Source: ANME-2 cluster archaeon
GTDB lineage: Archaea; Halobacteriota; Methanosarcinia; Methanosarcinales; Methanogasteraceae
DNA length: 6,312 bases
Assembly: GCA_003601535.1 (NCBI GenBank)
Contig: PIXW01000244.1
Span: forward strand, 1-6,312
Reading direction: 5' to 3'
This document shows, one piece after another, positions 1 to 5,409 of this stretch (the stretch's first letter is position 1; each line of letters begins with the position of its first letter). Under the pieces are notes generated by a model. The model did not search any database. It saw only the letters and a list, made by a program, of their open reading frames with translations, and was not told the origin of the DNA. The position numbers and the translations under genes were made by a program.

Positions 1-1
1 A

Positions 2-73
2 AAGGATGTTGATATGCGCGGCAGTAATGACGTATCAATTAAGCGCAACACAGTGAGGTGCGGTGTTGACTAA
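2..73 (+). CDS. Possible 3' end of an upstream gene (fragment)
   Basis: A reading frame enters from the left edge and runs 23 codons to a TAA at 71-73. The peptide ends in NTVRCGVD and has no motif I recognise. It is too short to identify, and another frame is also open for about 17 codons, so this may be chance. The A/T-rich stretch after it (about 75-150) fits an intergenic region before the promoter of the next gene. Confidence 0.2.
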   Translation, partial: KDVDMRGSNDVSIKRNTVRCGVD

Positions 74-146
74 TCTCCAAACAAAAACACAAATTGCGTA
101 TCTGCATAGCATTTTTAAAATGGTCATCCGATGCGATGAAAAAATT

Positions 147-162
147 GAAAGGTTTTTATAAT
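147..162 (+). promoter_or_regulatory. Archaeal BRE/TATA promoter of the first surface-protein gene
   Basis: A purine-rich BRE-like stretch (GAAAGG) is followed by TTTTTATAAT at 153-162. Archaeal transcription starts about 25 nt downstream of the box centre, which predicts a start near 183 and a leader of about 20 nt. That leader would contain the Shine-Dalgarno sequence AAGGAGA at 189-195. Confidence 0.65.
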
Positions 163-203
163 AGAGTGACGTTTTGCGCGTAAAGATTAAGGAGACGTAT
201 TAT

Positions 204-737
204 ATGAACACGAAAAGATGCATGATAACAACAGTATTGGCAGCGGCTTTACTGGTCTCGATGGATGGAACGGCGAGTGCGGGCAATAGTATAGATGTCA
301 CTCCCCTCGATCGAAACATTGCTGTTGGCGAGAGTGGCACCTATACTGTCACTGTGACTACCAGCCAGCACTCCGAGTCGGGTGTGCCACATACCATTAG
401 TTTCAACACGACGTTAGACACCACCTATCTACGTGCAACCCTTAATGGGACGAGTAAGGACACTGCCAATGTTAACATCGACCTTGCTTCGACTGGTTCT
501 GCTACCTGGGCTGCCACAAGTGAAGGTCCCCACACATTCACATATGTGGTCTGGCCTCAGAGTGACATAACATGTAATACACCATATGCTATGGAAATAT
601 CTGATTCGTATGAAGGCGGCAGCAGACCAGCCGTTACTGTTCCATCGGTAAATCCCGTCCCGGAATCTCCGACCTTCGCTCTTGTCAGCATCGGATTGGT
701 CGGGATGGTCGCGCTTGGAAGACGGAAGAAGAGATGA
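204..737 (+). CDS. Secreted surface protein with PEF-CTERM-type sorting tail
   Basis: A 177-residue protein predicted to be exported and anchored at the cell surface. The ATG at 204 is chosen because AAGGAGA (189-195) sits about 9 nt upstream; a TTG at 174 in the same frame lacks these supports. Residues 1-26 form a signal peptide (basic start, hydrophobic core, TASA cleavage-like end). Residues 27-145 are rich in Thr, Ser and Val with alternating hydrophobics, as in a beta-sandwich or Ig-like domain, with two N-glycosylation sequons (NTT 69, NGT 81). Residues 151-177 are a tripartite tail: PVPESPT, a short hydrophobic helix, then GRRKKR, the form of archaeal PEF-CTERM tails processed by archaeosortase (family knowledge). 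The tail is nearly the same as in the protein at 2242-2781 at DNA level, whereas the ectodomain is unrelated. Precise function unknown. Confidence 0.8.
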   Translation: MNTKRCMITTVLAAALLVSMDGTASAGNSIDVTPLDRNIAVGESGTYTVTVTTSQHSESGVPHTISFNTTLDTTYLRATLNGTSKDTANVNIDLASTGSATWAATSEGPHTFTYVVWPQSDITCNTPYAMEISDSYEGGSRPAVTVPSVNPVPESPTFALVSIGLVGMVALGRRKKR

Positions 738-751
738 TCTCCTTTCTTTTT
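731..751 (+). terminator. Palindrome plus T-tract at the stop codon (left copy)
   Basis: GAGATGATCTC (731-741) is a perfect inverted repeat whose centre is the TGA stop codon of the surface-protein gene. It is followed by TTTCTTTTT (743-751). T-runs are intrinsic termination signals in archaea, so this probably ends or attenuates the transcript. The same arrangement recurs at 2775-2798. The palindrome has almost no loop, so an RNA hairpin would have a very short stem. Confidence 0.5.
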
Positions 752-758
752 AATAATA

Positions 759-989
759 ATGTTAACAGTAATCACCTTCGTAAACGGACAGCATATCTCG
801 GTCGAACAGATCGCATTAGGCGGCATGCTCGCAACGATCTCTCTTATCATATCGCTCTCTATGGCTGAGATCCTTGCCGAATCGAAGTGGTGGAACAGCT
901 GGGCATCGAGCACGCTTGATATGCACAGCGCCCCATTACTTCTCGTCTTCTCGCTAATTGTTGCATTCAAGATACTGATGGTACTATAA
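759..989 (+). CDS. Small two-helix membrane protein, copy A
   Basis: A 76-residue protein with two predicted membrane helices, about residues 22-39 and 57-76, joined by a hydrophilic loop containing ESKWWNSWASSTL. The family is not one I recognise and no function can be assigned. It is the paralogue of 2806-3039. The two genes differ at eight synonymous sites, about six amino-acid positions and one whole-codon indel, a pattern suggesting the protein is under selection. It follows the surface-protein stop by 21 nt with a T-tract between and no Shine-Dalgarno sequence, so translation may depend on coupling, a leaderless transcript, or be weak. An antisense frame across the gene is also open, but its product is not membrane-like and shares the wobble register, so it is treated as a shadow. 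Confidence 0.65.
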   Translation: MLTVITFVNGQHISVEQIALGGMLATISLIISLSMAEILAESKWWNSWASSTLDMHSAPLLLVFSLIVAFKILMVL

Positions 990-1351
990 GTGGGTGGGGC
1001 AGCAGTCCGGACAGAAAAACATTGATCATTTCGTGTATTGCCGTTATAAACGGCAGACTTCCTGTTTTCTGGTATGCATAACATATACGCAGTCCTGCAT
1101 ACCAGCACAGCGCCACAGTGAAGGGGTACGGCATCGCCACATCGATGATTCTAAGCTGCAACAGCAGCGAACAGTGATTGGAGAACCTGCCTGTCCAGCA
1201 CGGAGCCATCATCGCCGTTCATGAACATCGAGATGATGATCATCTGCAGATTGATGACGTGAACGGATAGTCCAGCCATCAGGTTTCCTGTGAATAGGAG
1301 AAGTTCCCGGATAATGATCGCAATCATTGAGAGGATCACGATTCTGCGATG
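990..1351 (-). pseudogene. Decayed CPBP-family protease remnant
   Basis: This is a broken copy of the intact protease at 3034-3816. Reading on the minus strand, the N-terminal part (HRRIVILSMIAI to VLDRQVLQSL) is preceded in frame by a TAG at 1352-1354. It then shifts frame near 1165, where one extra base lies in the repeat encoding the leucine-rich run. The next part jumps from LCWY straight to AYQKTGSLPF because 390 nt (130 codons) are missing. The deletion removes the EExxxR and FxxxH motifs and leaves only the terminal HxxxN (HEMIN). Another extra base near 995 alters the C-terminus and removes the original stop. The deletion itself is in frame, so it need not have been the first inactivating event. 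Confidence 0.9.
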
Positions 1352-1423
1352 CTATTGTTTAATACCCTACCCCTGGTTGCGAAATATTTTGGCATTGAAT
1401 TCCTAGATATGATGGCAAATAGA

Positions 1424-1440
1424 CCGAAAAGTTTATAAAT
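1424..1440 (+). promoter_or_regulatory. BRE/TATA promoter of the two-gene surface operon
   Basis: CCGAAAAG followed by GTTTATAAAT (1431-1440) is a strong match to an archaeal BRE plus TATA box. Transcription should start near 1461-1465, giving a leader of about 30 nt that carries AGGAGAT (1484-1490) before the ATG at 1495. The stretch from 1352 to 1424 holds no gene that I can see. Confidence 0.75.
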
Positions 1441-1494
1441 AGATGGGTTGATGCCATGCACTGCTTGTAAATGTCAATACATCAGGAGATAACC

Positions 1495-2235
1495 ATGAAT
1501 AGAAAAAATATGACAACAAAAATGGGATTAGTAATGCTAATTCTAATGTCAACATCAAACGTGATAGCGCAGGAGACTGTATTTGCGTGCAATTCAACAG
1601 GTGCGCAGTATGCCGCATTCGATCCTGGAAGTGAGATATGCATGATGGCAACCGGGCTGCAAGGAGATGCGTATTACCTCATCTGGGTACAGACCAGTTC
1701 GATGAGCAATGGCACAGTACTCAACCTGACTGAAGATCCGACCGGGATCATAGAGATCGTGCACACCGATGCAAATGGTAGTTGTTCCCCGGTGTTGGTA
1801 TGGGAATCGTGTGATGCTGCCGGATCATATACTATCGTACTGGATAGTGGAGAAAAGTTTGGTATATACGATGAAGATGACCATAACTGCAGTTTCGCGG
1901 TCGCATCATCCACCACATCCACATCATCCACCACTACCCATCGTGGAGGGGGCGGCGGCACATACCCACCAGGCTGGTTCAAGGCATCAGCGTCAGGACC
2001 CGCCGAAACTCCGACTGTAAGTCCGGCAATTGCAACGCCAACGCCGACCGCACCACCAGGACCGACGCCAGTAACAGAAAACACAACGCTGTCTGCTGAG
2101 ACTGAGAATGCGACCGCAAAATCGATGAAAATGTCATCGACCAGGCGAACAATGCCTGGATATACAGCAGTATCTGCAGTTGCGATGCTCACAATTGTAT
2201 GGCTCCTGGCGATCACACGTTCGAGGCGGAGGTGA
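1495..2235 (+). CDS. Secreted Cys/Thr-rich protein with PGF-CTERM-like (PGY) tail
   Basis: A 246-residue exported protein. The ATG at 1495 is chosen over 1471 because AGGAGAT (1484-1490) is correctly spaced only for it. Residues 1-25 form a signal peptide ending near VIAQ. Residues 27-135 form an ectodomain with five cysteines (32, 49, 97, 106, 132) and several N-glycosylation sequons; it is clearly related to the next protein (shared YYLIWxQ, EDPxG, TDANG and IVLD blocks). Residues 138-155 are a Ser/Thr-then-Gly stretch. Residues 170-200 are a Pro/Thr stalk. Residues 221-246 are PGYTAVSAVAMLT, more hydrophobics, then RSRRR. A Thr/Pro-rich stalk followed by PGF, a helix and basic residues is the layout of PGF-CTERM surface proteins; here the Phe is Tyr. 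An ordinary C-terminal membrane anchor is the alternative. First gene of an operon with 2242-2781. Function unknown. Confidence 0.8.
   Translation: MNRKNMTTKMGLVMLILMSTSNVIAQETVFACNSTGAQYAAFDPGSEICMMATGLQGDAYYLIWVQTSSMSNGTVLNLTEDPTGIIEIVHTDANGSCSPVLVWESCDAAGSYTIVLDSGEKFGIYDEDDHNCSFAVASSTTSTSSTTTHRGGGGGTYPPGWFKASASGPAETPTVSPAIATPTPTAPPGPTPVTENTTLSAETENATAKSMKMSSTRRTMPGYTAVSAVAMLTIVWLLAITRSRRR
1904..1939 (+). repeat. 18-nt tandem repeat, two units, in the Ser/Thr linker
   Basis: CATCATCCACCAC occurs at 1904-1916 and again at 1922-1934. The unit is 18 nt (six codons), so copy-number change would keep the reading frame. It encodes SSTTST followed by SSTTTH in the linker of the surface protein, a likely O-glycosylated spacer whose length could vary by slippage. 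Confidence 0.7.
2228..2235 (+). promoter_or_regulatory. Perfect Shine-Dalgarno overlapping the upstream stop codon
   Basis: GGAGGTGA is fully complementary to the 3' end of archaeal 16S rRNA. It contains the TGA stop of the upstream gene (2233-2235) and lies 6 nt before the ATG at 2242. This fixes the downstream start and indicates translational coupling of the two surface proteins. Confidence 0.85.
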
Positions 2236-2241
2236 GATGAG

Positions 2242-2781
2242 ATGAGACTCAATCGACTGGTTATTCTGATCATCATGATGGCGGTTGTTATATCAACGTT
2301 ATCAGTGAGCGTAGCAGCACTCGGGACGGTTACGTCCTGCTACGAAAATGGCACCCCGAATGACAACTTCTATCCAGGTGAGGATGTCTGTGTGAAGGCG
2401 GCAGGTCTTATTTCAGACACATATTATTTGATCTGGATACAGCACAATCCAGTGCTCGCTGATGGAACTCTCAATCCAGGTGAGGATCCTTCAGGATGTT
2501 TGGAGTTTAAGCGTACTGATGCGAACGGCAACCTTTCTGTAACCAAAATATGGACTAACATATCTGGAGATCTAAATTACTACGACATTGTTTTAGATCA
2601 ATGGACTTGTGAGTCAGTTTCGGTATATGAATTTGGTAAATACAATTCAACCACCGACGGTCTGGATACCGTAAACGATGTTGTGGGCTTCACAGCCCCG
2701 GTCCCGGAACTCCCGACCCTCGCTCTTGTCGGCATCGGGCTGGTCGGGCTGGTCGCGCTTGGGAGACGGAGGAAGAGATAA
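2242..2781 (+). CDS. Secreted surface protein with PEF-CTERM-type tail, paralogue of the preceding gene
   Basis: A 179-residue exported protein, second in the operon and translationally coupled to the gene before it. Residues 1-26 are a signal peptide (RLNR start, long hydrophobic core, SVAA end). The ectodomain (about 28-148) has four cysteines (33, 50, 86, 123) and matches the preceding protein in order: YPGEDVC versus DPGSEIC, TYYLIWIQ versus AYYLIWVQ, EDPSG versus EDPTG, TDANG in both, and DIVLD versus TIVLD. It lacks the Ser/Thr/Pro stalk. Residues 153-179 are a PEF-CTERM-type tail: PVPELPT, a Gly/Leu/Val helix, then GRRRKR, nearly the same as the tail of the protein at 204-737. Family knowledge suggests an archaeosortase removes the tail and transfers the protein to a membrane anchor. 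Ligand or structural role unknown. Confidence 0.85.
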   Translation: MRLNRLVILIIMMAVVISTLSVSVAALGTVTSCYENGTPNDNFYPGEDVCVKAAGLISDTYYLIWIQHNPVLADGTLNPGEDPSGCLEFKRTDANGNLSVTKIWTNISGDLNYYDIVLDQWTCESVSVYEFGKYNSTTDGLDTVNDVVGFTAPVPELPTLALVGIGLVGLVALGRRRKR

Positions 2782-2798
2782 TCTCGTTTCTTTTTTTT
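2775..2798 (+). terminator. Palindrome plus T-tract at the stop codon (right copy)
   Basis: GAGATAATCTC (2775-2785) is a perfect inverted repeat centred on the TAA stop of the surface-protein gene. It is followed by TTTC and eight T residues (2791-2798). The T-run is a good archaeal terminator candidate. The palindrome is preserved between copies even though the stop codon itself differs (TGA versus TAA). Confidence 0.55.
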
Positions 2799-2805
2799 GA
2801 TCACC

Positions 2806-3039
2806 ATGTTAACAGTAATCACCTTCGTAAACGGGCAGCATATCATTTCGATTGAACAGATCACATCAGGTGGTATGCTCGCAACGATCTCTCTGATCAT
2901 ATCGCTCTCTATGGCTGAAATCCTTGTCGAATCGAAGTGGTGGAACAGCTGGGCATCGAGCACGCTTAATATGCACAGCGCCACATTACTTCTTGTCTTC
3001 TCGCTAATTGTTGCATTTAAGATACTGATGGTGCTATAA
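2806..3039 (+). CDS. Small two-helix membrane protein, copy B
   Basis: A 77-residue protein, paralogue of the one at 759-989, with predicted membrane helices at about 23-40 and 58-77 and a loop with VESKWWNSWASST. The ATG at 2806 is chosen because it matches the start of copy A; a TTG at 2797 in frame would add three residues not shared with it. Copy B has one extra Ile codon near residue 13-14. There is no Shine-Dalgarno sequence; the gene starts 24 nt after the surface-protein stop, just after an eight-T run. Its stop overlaps that of the convergent protease by 6 nt (3034-3039), the convergent layout also seen in the left copy. I do not recognise the family; a small membrane partner of the protease or of the surface protein is only a guess. 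Confidence 0.7.
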   Translation: MLTVITFVNGQHIISIEQITSGGMLATISLIISLSMAEILVESKWWNSWASSTLNMHSATLLLVFSLIVAFKILMVL

Positions 3040-3816
3040 TATGTGAGGCAGCAGTCCAAACAGAAAAACATTGATCATACCATGTATTGCCGTTATAAAC
3101 GGCAAACTTCCTGTTTTCTGGTATGCATAACCTATGAGCAGTCCTGCCATTGTTGTGAATATTATTTCATGAACCATGCCGTATCCGGAGTGCATGATGC
3201 CGAATAAGATGCTTGCTGCAAGAAGACCTTTCCAGCTTCCCATGGATTGCTGGAGTCTTGTCTGAAGTATTGATCGAAAGATCAGTTCCTCAACCAGACC
3301 CACAAACACGATCATGATGATCGCGAGCGTGATAAGGTTCGTGATCCTGATGTCCGGTATCAGAGAGTCCGGATGGATGATATGATACTCGATCCATGCA
3401 AGCCCCAGCGCAATAGGGATTGCAAGATTAAAATAAAAATATAGATCGTTTGTATTCATCCCGATCTCGTCAAACGAAATATTCTGATGTCTGATAATCA
3501 GGTAGATCGGTATAAACATCGGGCTGTAGATCAATGGATACCAGTACAGCGTCATCGTGAAGAAGAATGGCATCGACACGTTGATGATTCTGAGTAGTAA
3601 TAGCAGCAGCAACGATTGGAGAATCTGCTTGTCCAGCACGACCCGGTCGGTTTCCTTGCTTTGTATGAACATCGAGACGACGATCGCCTGCAGATTAATG
3701 ATATGAACCGCCACCCCTGCACTCATATTTCCAAGGAATATGAGCAGTTCTCCGATAGTGATCGCGATCATAGAGATGATCATGATCCTGTGATGTATCT
3801 CTGTGGTGTTTACCAT
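3034..3816 (-). CDS. CPBP-family intramembrane metalloprotease
   Basis: A polytopic membrane protein of 260 residues from the ATG at 3816, with about seven hydrophobic segments. The CPBP (CAAX protease/bacteriocin-processing, Rce1-like) motifs are all visible: EELIFR with the Glu pair at 176-177, FGIMH with His 209, and HGMIN with His 245 and Asn 249. The family cleaves peptides or transfers within the membrane using these metal-binding residues; the substrate here is unknown. The frame is open to an ATG at 3966 (310 residues), but that start would cover the purT promoter and lie 15 nt from the purT start. The ATG at 3816 has a TATA-like TTTATTG about 30 nt upstream, fitting a leaderless or short-leader transcript; an ATG at 3783 is also possible. 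It converges on the small membrane gene, and a decayed copy lies at 990-1351. Confidence 0.85.
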   Translation of the reverse strand: MVNTTEIHHRIMIISMIAITIGELLIFLGNMSAGVAVHIINLQAIVVSMFIQSKETDRVVLDKQILQSLLLLLLLRIINVSMPFFFTMTLYWYPLIYSPMFIPIYLIIRHQNISFDEIGMNTNDLYFYFNLAIPIALGLAWIEYHIIHPDSLIPDIRITNLITLAIIMIVFVGLVEELIFRSILQTRLQQSMGSWKGLLAASILFGIMHSGYGMVHEIIFTTMAGLLIGYAYQKTGSLPFITAIHGMINVFLFGLLPHIL

Positions 3817-3844
3817 GTTATTGGGTATTGTTTGATGGAGGTTA

Positions 3845-3854
3845 CAATAAATCC
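3845..3854 (-). promoter_or_regulatory. Candidate TATA box of the protease gene
   Basis: On the minus strand GGATTTATTG lies with its TATA-like core about 30 nt before the ATG at 3816. That predicts a start of transcription within a few bases of the start codon. No Shine-Dalgarno sequence precedes this ATG, which fits a near-leaderless mRNA. Confidence 0.4.
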
Positions 3855-3913
3855 GACCAATGCTGTAATCTATTGATCTTATATTCCGCAGATCACGTCC
3901 CAGCAGAAATCGC

Positions 3914-3940
3914 GCTTTATACACCAGAACAGATAAATAC
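3914..3940 (+). promoter_or_regulatory. Candidate TATA box(es) of purT
   Basis: Two TATA-like elements face purT: GCTTTATACA (3914-3923) and AGATAAATAC (3931-3940). They predict transcription starts near 3944 or 3961. Both leave room for the Shine-Dalgarno AGGAG at 3968-3972 ahead of the ATG at 3982. I cannot tell which is used. Confidence 0.5.
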
Positions 3941-3981
3941 CTTGCAACCAATAATAACCCAAACATCAGGAGCAGGACACT

Positions 3982-5376
3982 ATGAAGAAACTTGACATCC
4001 TGGCAGCCCCACTCGAAAAGAATTCGCTTAAACTTCTCTTATTCGGTGCGGGTGAACTCGGAAAGGAGATCGCGATAGAAGCGCAGCGTCTCGGTATGGA
4101 GGTGATCGCCGTGGATCGATACGAGCGAGCACCAGCACAGCAGGTTGCACACAGATCATACACTGTTAACATGATGGATGCGAATGCGATGCGGTCGATC
4201 GTGGATCGGGAAGACCCTGACATCATCATACCGGAGATCGAGGCGATCGATCTCGATATTCTCAACGAGTTCGAAGAAGATGGATATCTGGTCACACCGA
4301 ATGCACGCGCAACCCATGCTGCGATGAACAGGGAGCGTATCAGAGAGTTGATCGTAAGATCGGGTGTTAAAACAGGTAGGTACACATACACACGCACAGA
4401 TGATCTCTCTGAGTTTACGGATGCGGTCGAGAAGATCGGTTATCCATGCATTTCCAAGGCGATCATGTCAAGCAGTGGCAAGGGTTCGTATTTCATCGAA
4501 AAGAGAGAGGATATCGAACTGGCAATGAATGCTGCCAGGTATGAGACCCGCGGCTCAGGTGAACGTGCGATCATCGAGGAGTACATACCATTTGATACCG
4601 AGGTCACCGAACTTGCGGTCAGGCATCTGGACGAGGACGGCGAAAACATTGTTACCACCTTTCCAAAGCCGATCGGGCACTACCAGATCGATGGTGATTA
4701 TCATTCATCGTGGCAGAGCCCGAATATCGAGGAATATCTCCCGTATAATGTGAATGAGATCGGAAGATCCATTGAAAAAGATCCTGAACTCGCAAAAGAG
4801 GCGGAAAGAAAGATTTACGATGCGGCAAAGAGGATCACCAGTGAACTGGGTGGAGTCGGCGTCTTTGGATGCGAACTCTTCGTTCGTGTAAATGATGGCA
4901 AAGTCGAGGTGTATGGCAACGAATGCGCACCCCGCCCACACGATACAGGGATGGTTACGTATATCTCGCACATATCAGGCTTCAATGAAGGGGGCTTGCA
5001 CGTCCGTGCGATCGCCGGACTTCCGATTCCGGCACGGCGCATCGAAGGTGGATACCGGGTATTTGATCCGATTGCGCCTGCAGCATCCCATGCGATCATA
5101 TCGCCAGCGCAAGGTTTCGATCCTGAGTACAAAGGTCTCTTTGATGCGATGGCTGTGCAGGGGGTCACTATCAATCTGTTTGGAAAGCCGCTTGCGTACC
5201 ATAGTGGGTGGATCGTGGAGGAGCGGATGGGTATTGCGCTTGCCACAGGTGCGGATGCGTTCGATGCAAAAAGGAAAGCAGAAGTTGCTGCGCACAGGAT
5301 CATGATCAGGACTGCGACGGATAGGACATGGCGAGGGCAGGAAGAGCAGCGGATGCATGTGGTTGGGTCAAGTTAG
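3982..5376 (+). CDS. purT: Formate-dependent phosphoribosylglycinamide formyltransferase (PurT)
   Basis: An ATP-grasp enzyme of 464 residues in the cytoplasm. It joins formate to glycinamide ribonucleotide with ATP hydrolysis, the third step of purine synthesis, and needs no formyl-folate. That suits archaea using tetrahydromethanopterin. The ATG at 3982 has AGGAG at 3968-3972. Domains: N-terminal GAR-binding fold with GAGELGKE (22-29), VIAVDRY (41-47) and PEIEAI (84-89); ATP-grasp core with MNRERIR (115-121), SSSGKG (163-168), IIEEY (197-201); Mg-binding Glu 298 in GCELFV and Glu 314 before APRPHDTGMVT; C-terminal LFGKP (399-403) and GIALAT (417-422). It is longer than the bacterial enzyme of about 390 residues, with extra segments near 249-272, 353-364 and 404-415 and a basic C-terminal extension after about 440. 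All key motifs are intact. It is monocistronic as far as visible and converges on cofE. Confidence 0.95.
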   Translation: MKKLDILAAPLEKNSLKLLLFGAGELGKEIAIEAQRLGMEVIAVDRYERAPAQQVAHRSYTVNMMDANAMRSIVDREDPDIIIPEIEAIDLDILNEFEEDGYLVTPNARATHAAMNRERIRELIVRSGVKTGRYTYTRTDDLSEFTDAVEKIGYPCISKAIMSSSGKGSYFIEKREDIELAMNAARYETRGSGERAIIEEYIPFDTEVTELAVRHLDEDGENIVTTFPKPIGHYQIDGDYHSSWQSPNIEEYLPYNVNEIGRSIEKDPELAKEAERKIYDAAKRITSELGGVGVFGCELFVRVNDGKVEVYGNECAPRPHDTGMVTYISHISGFNEGGLHVRAIAGLPIPARRIEGGYRVFDPIAPAASHAIISPAQGFDPEYKGLFDAMAVQGVTINLFGKPLAYHSGWIVEERMGIALATGADAFDAKRKAEVAAHRIMIRTATDRTWRGQEEQRMHVVGSS

Positions 5377-5409
5377 GTGCAGCCGGCCTTTTGAACGACC
5401 CTCCTGCAT

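Larger units (their letters stand above)
653..1351. repeat. Left copy of a segmental duplication
   Basis: This block is a diverged direct copy of 2696-3795. It begins at the sorting tail of the first surface protein, runs through the small membrane protein gene and ends in the protease remnant. Relative to the right copy it lacks 390 nt (between 1098 and 1099, equivalent to 3148-3537) and has single-base insertions near 995 and 1165. Identity by eye is close to 90% over the tail and the small gene and lower in the remnant. No terminal inverted repeats or transposase are visible. Confidence 0.9.
2696..3795. repeat. Right copy of the segmental duplication
   Basis: This block is the counterpart of 653-1351 and the more complete copy. 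It runs from the PEF-type tail through the small membrane protein gene to the early part of the protease gene. Similarity begins abruptly at the CCCGGAA of the tail and becomes unrecognisable to me beyond about 3795, although a short TATTGTTT match may continue it. Because the left copy is internally deleted, the right copy better represents the ancestral unit. Confidence 0.9.

Noticed and set aside
731..741. Strong intrinsic RNA hairpin terminator
   Set aside because: The palindrome has a single central base, so a stable stem-loop cannot form over its full length. The T-run alone is the credible termination element, so the call was kept at moderate confidence.
557..1108. Long antisense frame across the surface-protein tail and small membrane gene, repeated at 2598-3071
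   Set aside because: It lies opposite two better-supported genes, shares their third-position register (which keeps it open), has no signal, membrane segment or known motif, and its conservation between copies follows from the duplicated DNA.
1674..2276. 200-residue antisense frame opposite the Pro/Thr-rich surface protein
   Set aside because: The low-complexity VVVDDVDVVDD and PPPPP stretches mirror the Ser/Thr/Pro/Gly codons of the real gene; no promoter or ribosome site is evident.
653..3795. Transposon or integron-like mobile element to explain the duplicated block
   Set aside because: No transposase, recombinase, terminal inverted repeats or target-site duplications are visible; an ordinary tandem duplication followed by divergence explains it.
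4815..5358. Antisense and alternate frames within purT
   Set aside because: They lie within a gene with unambiguous PurT motifs throughout and show no independent features.
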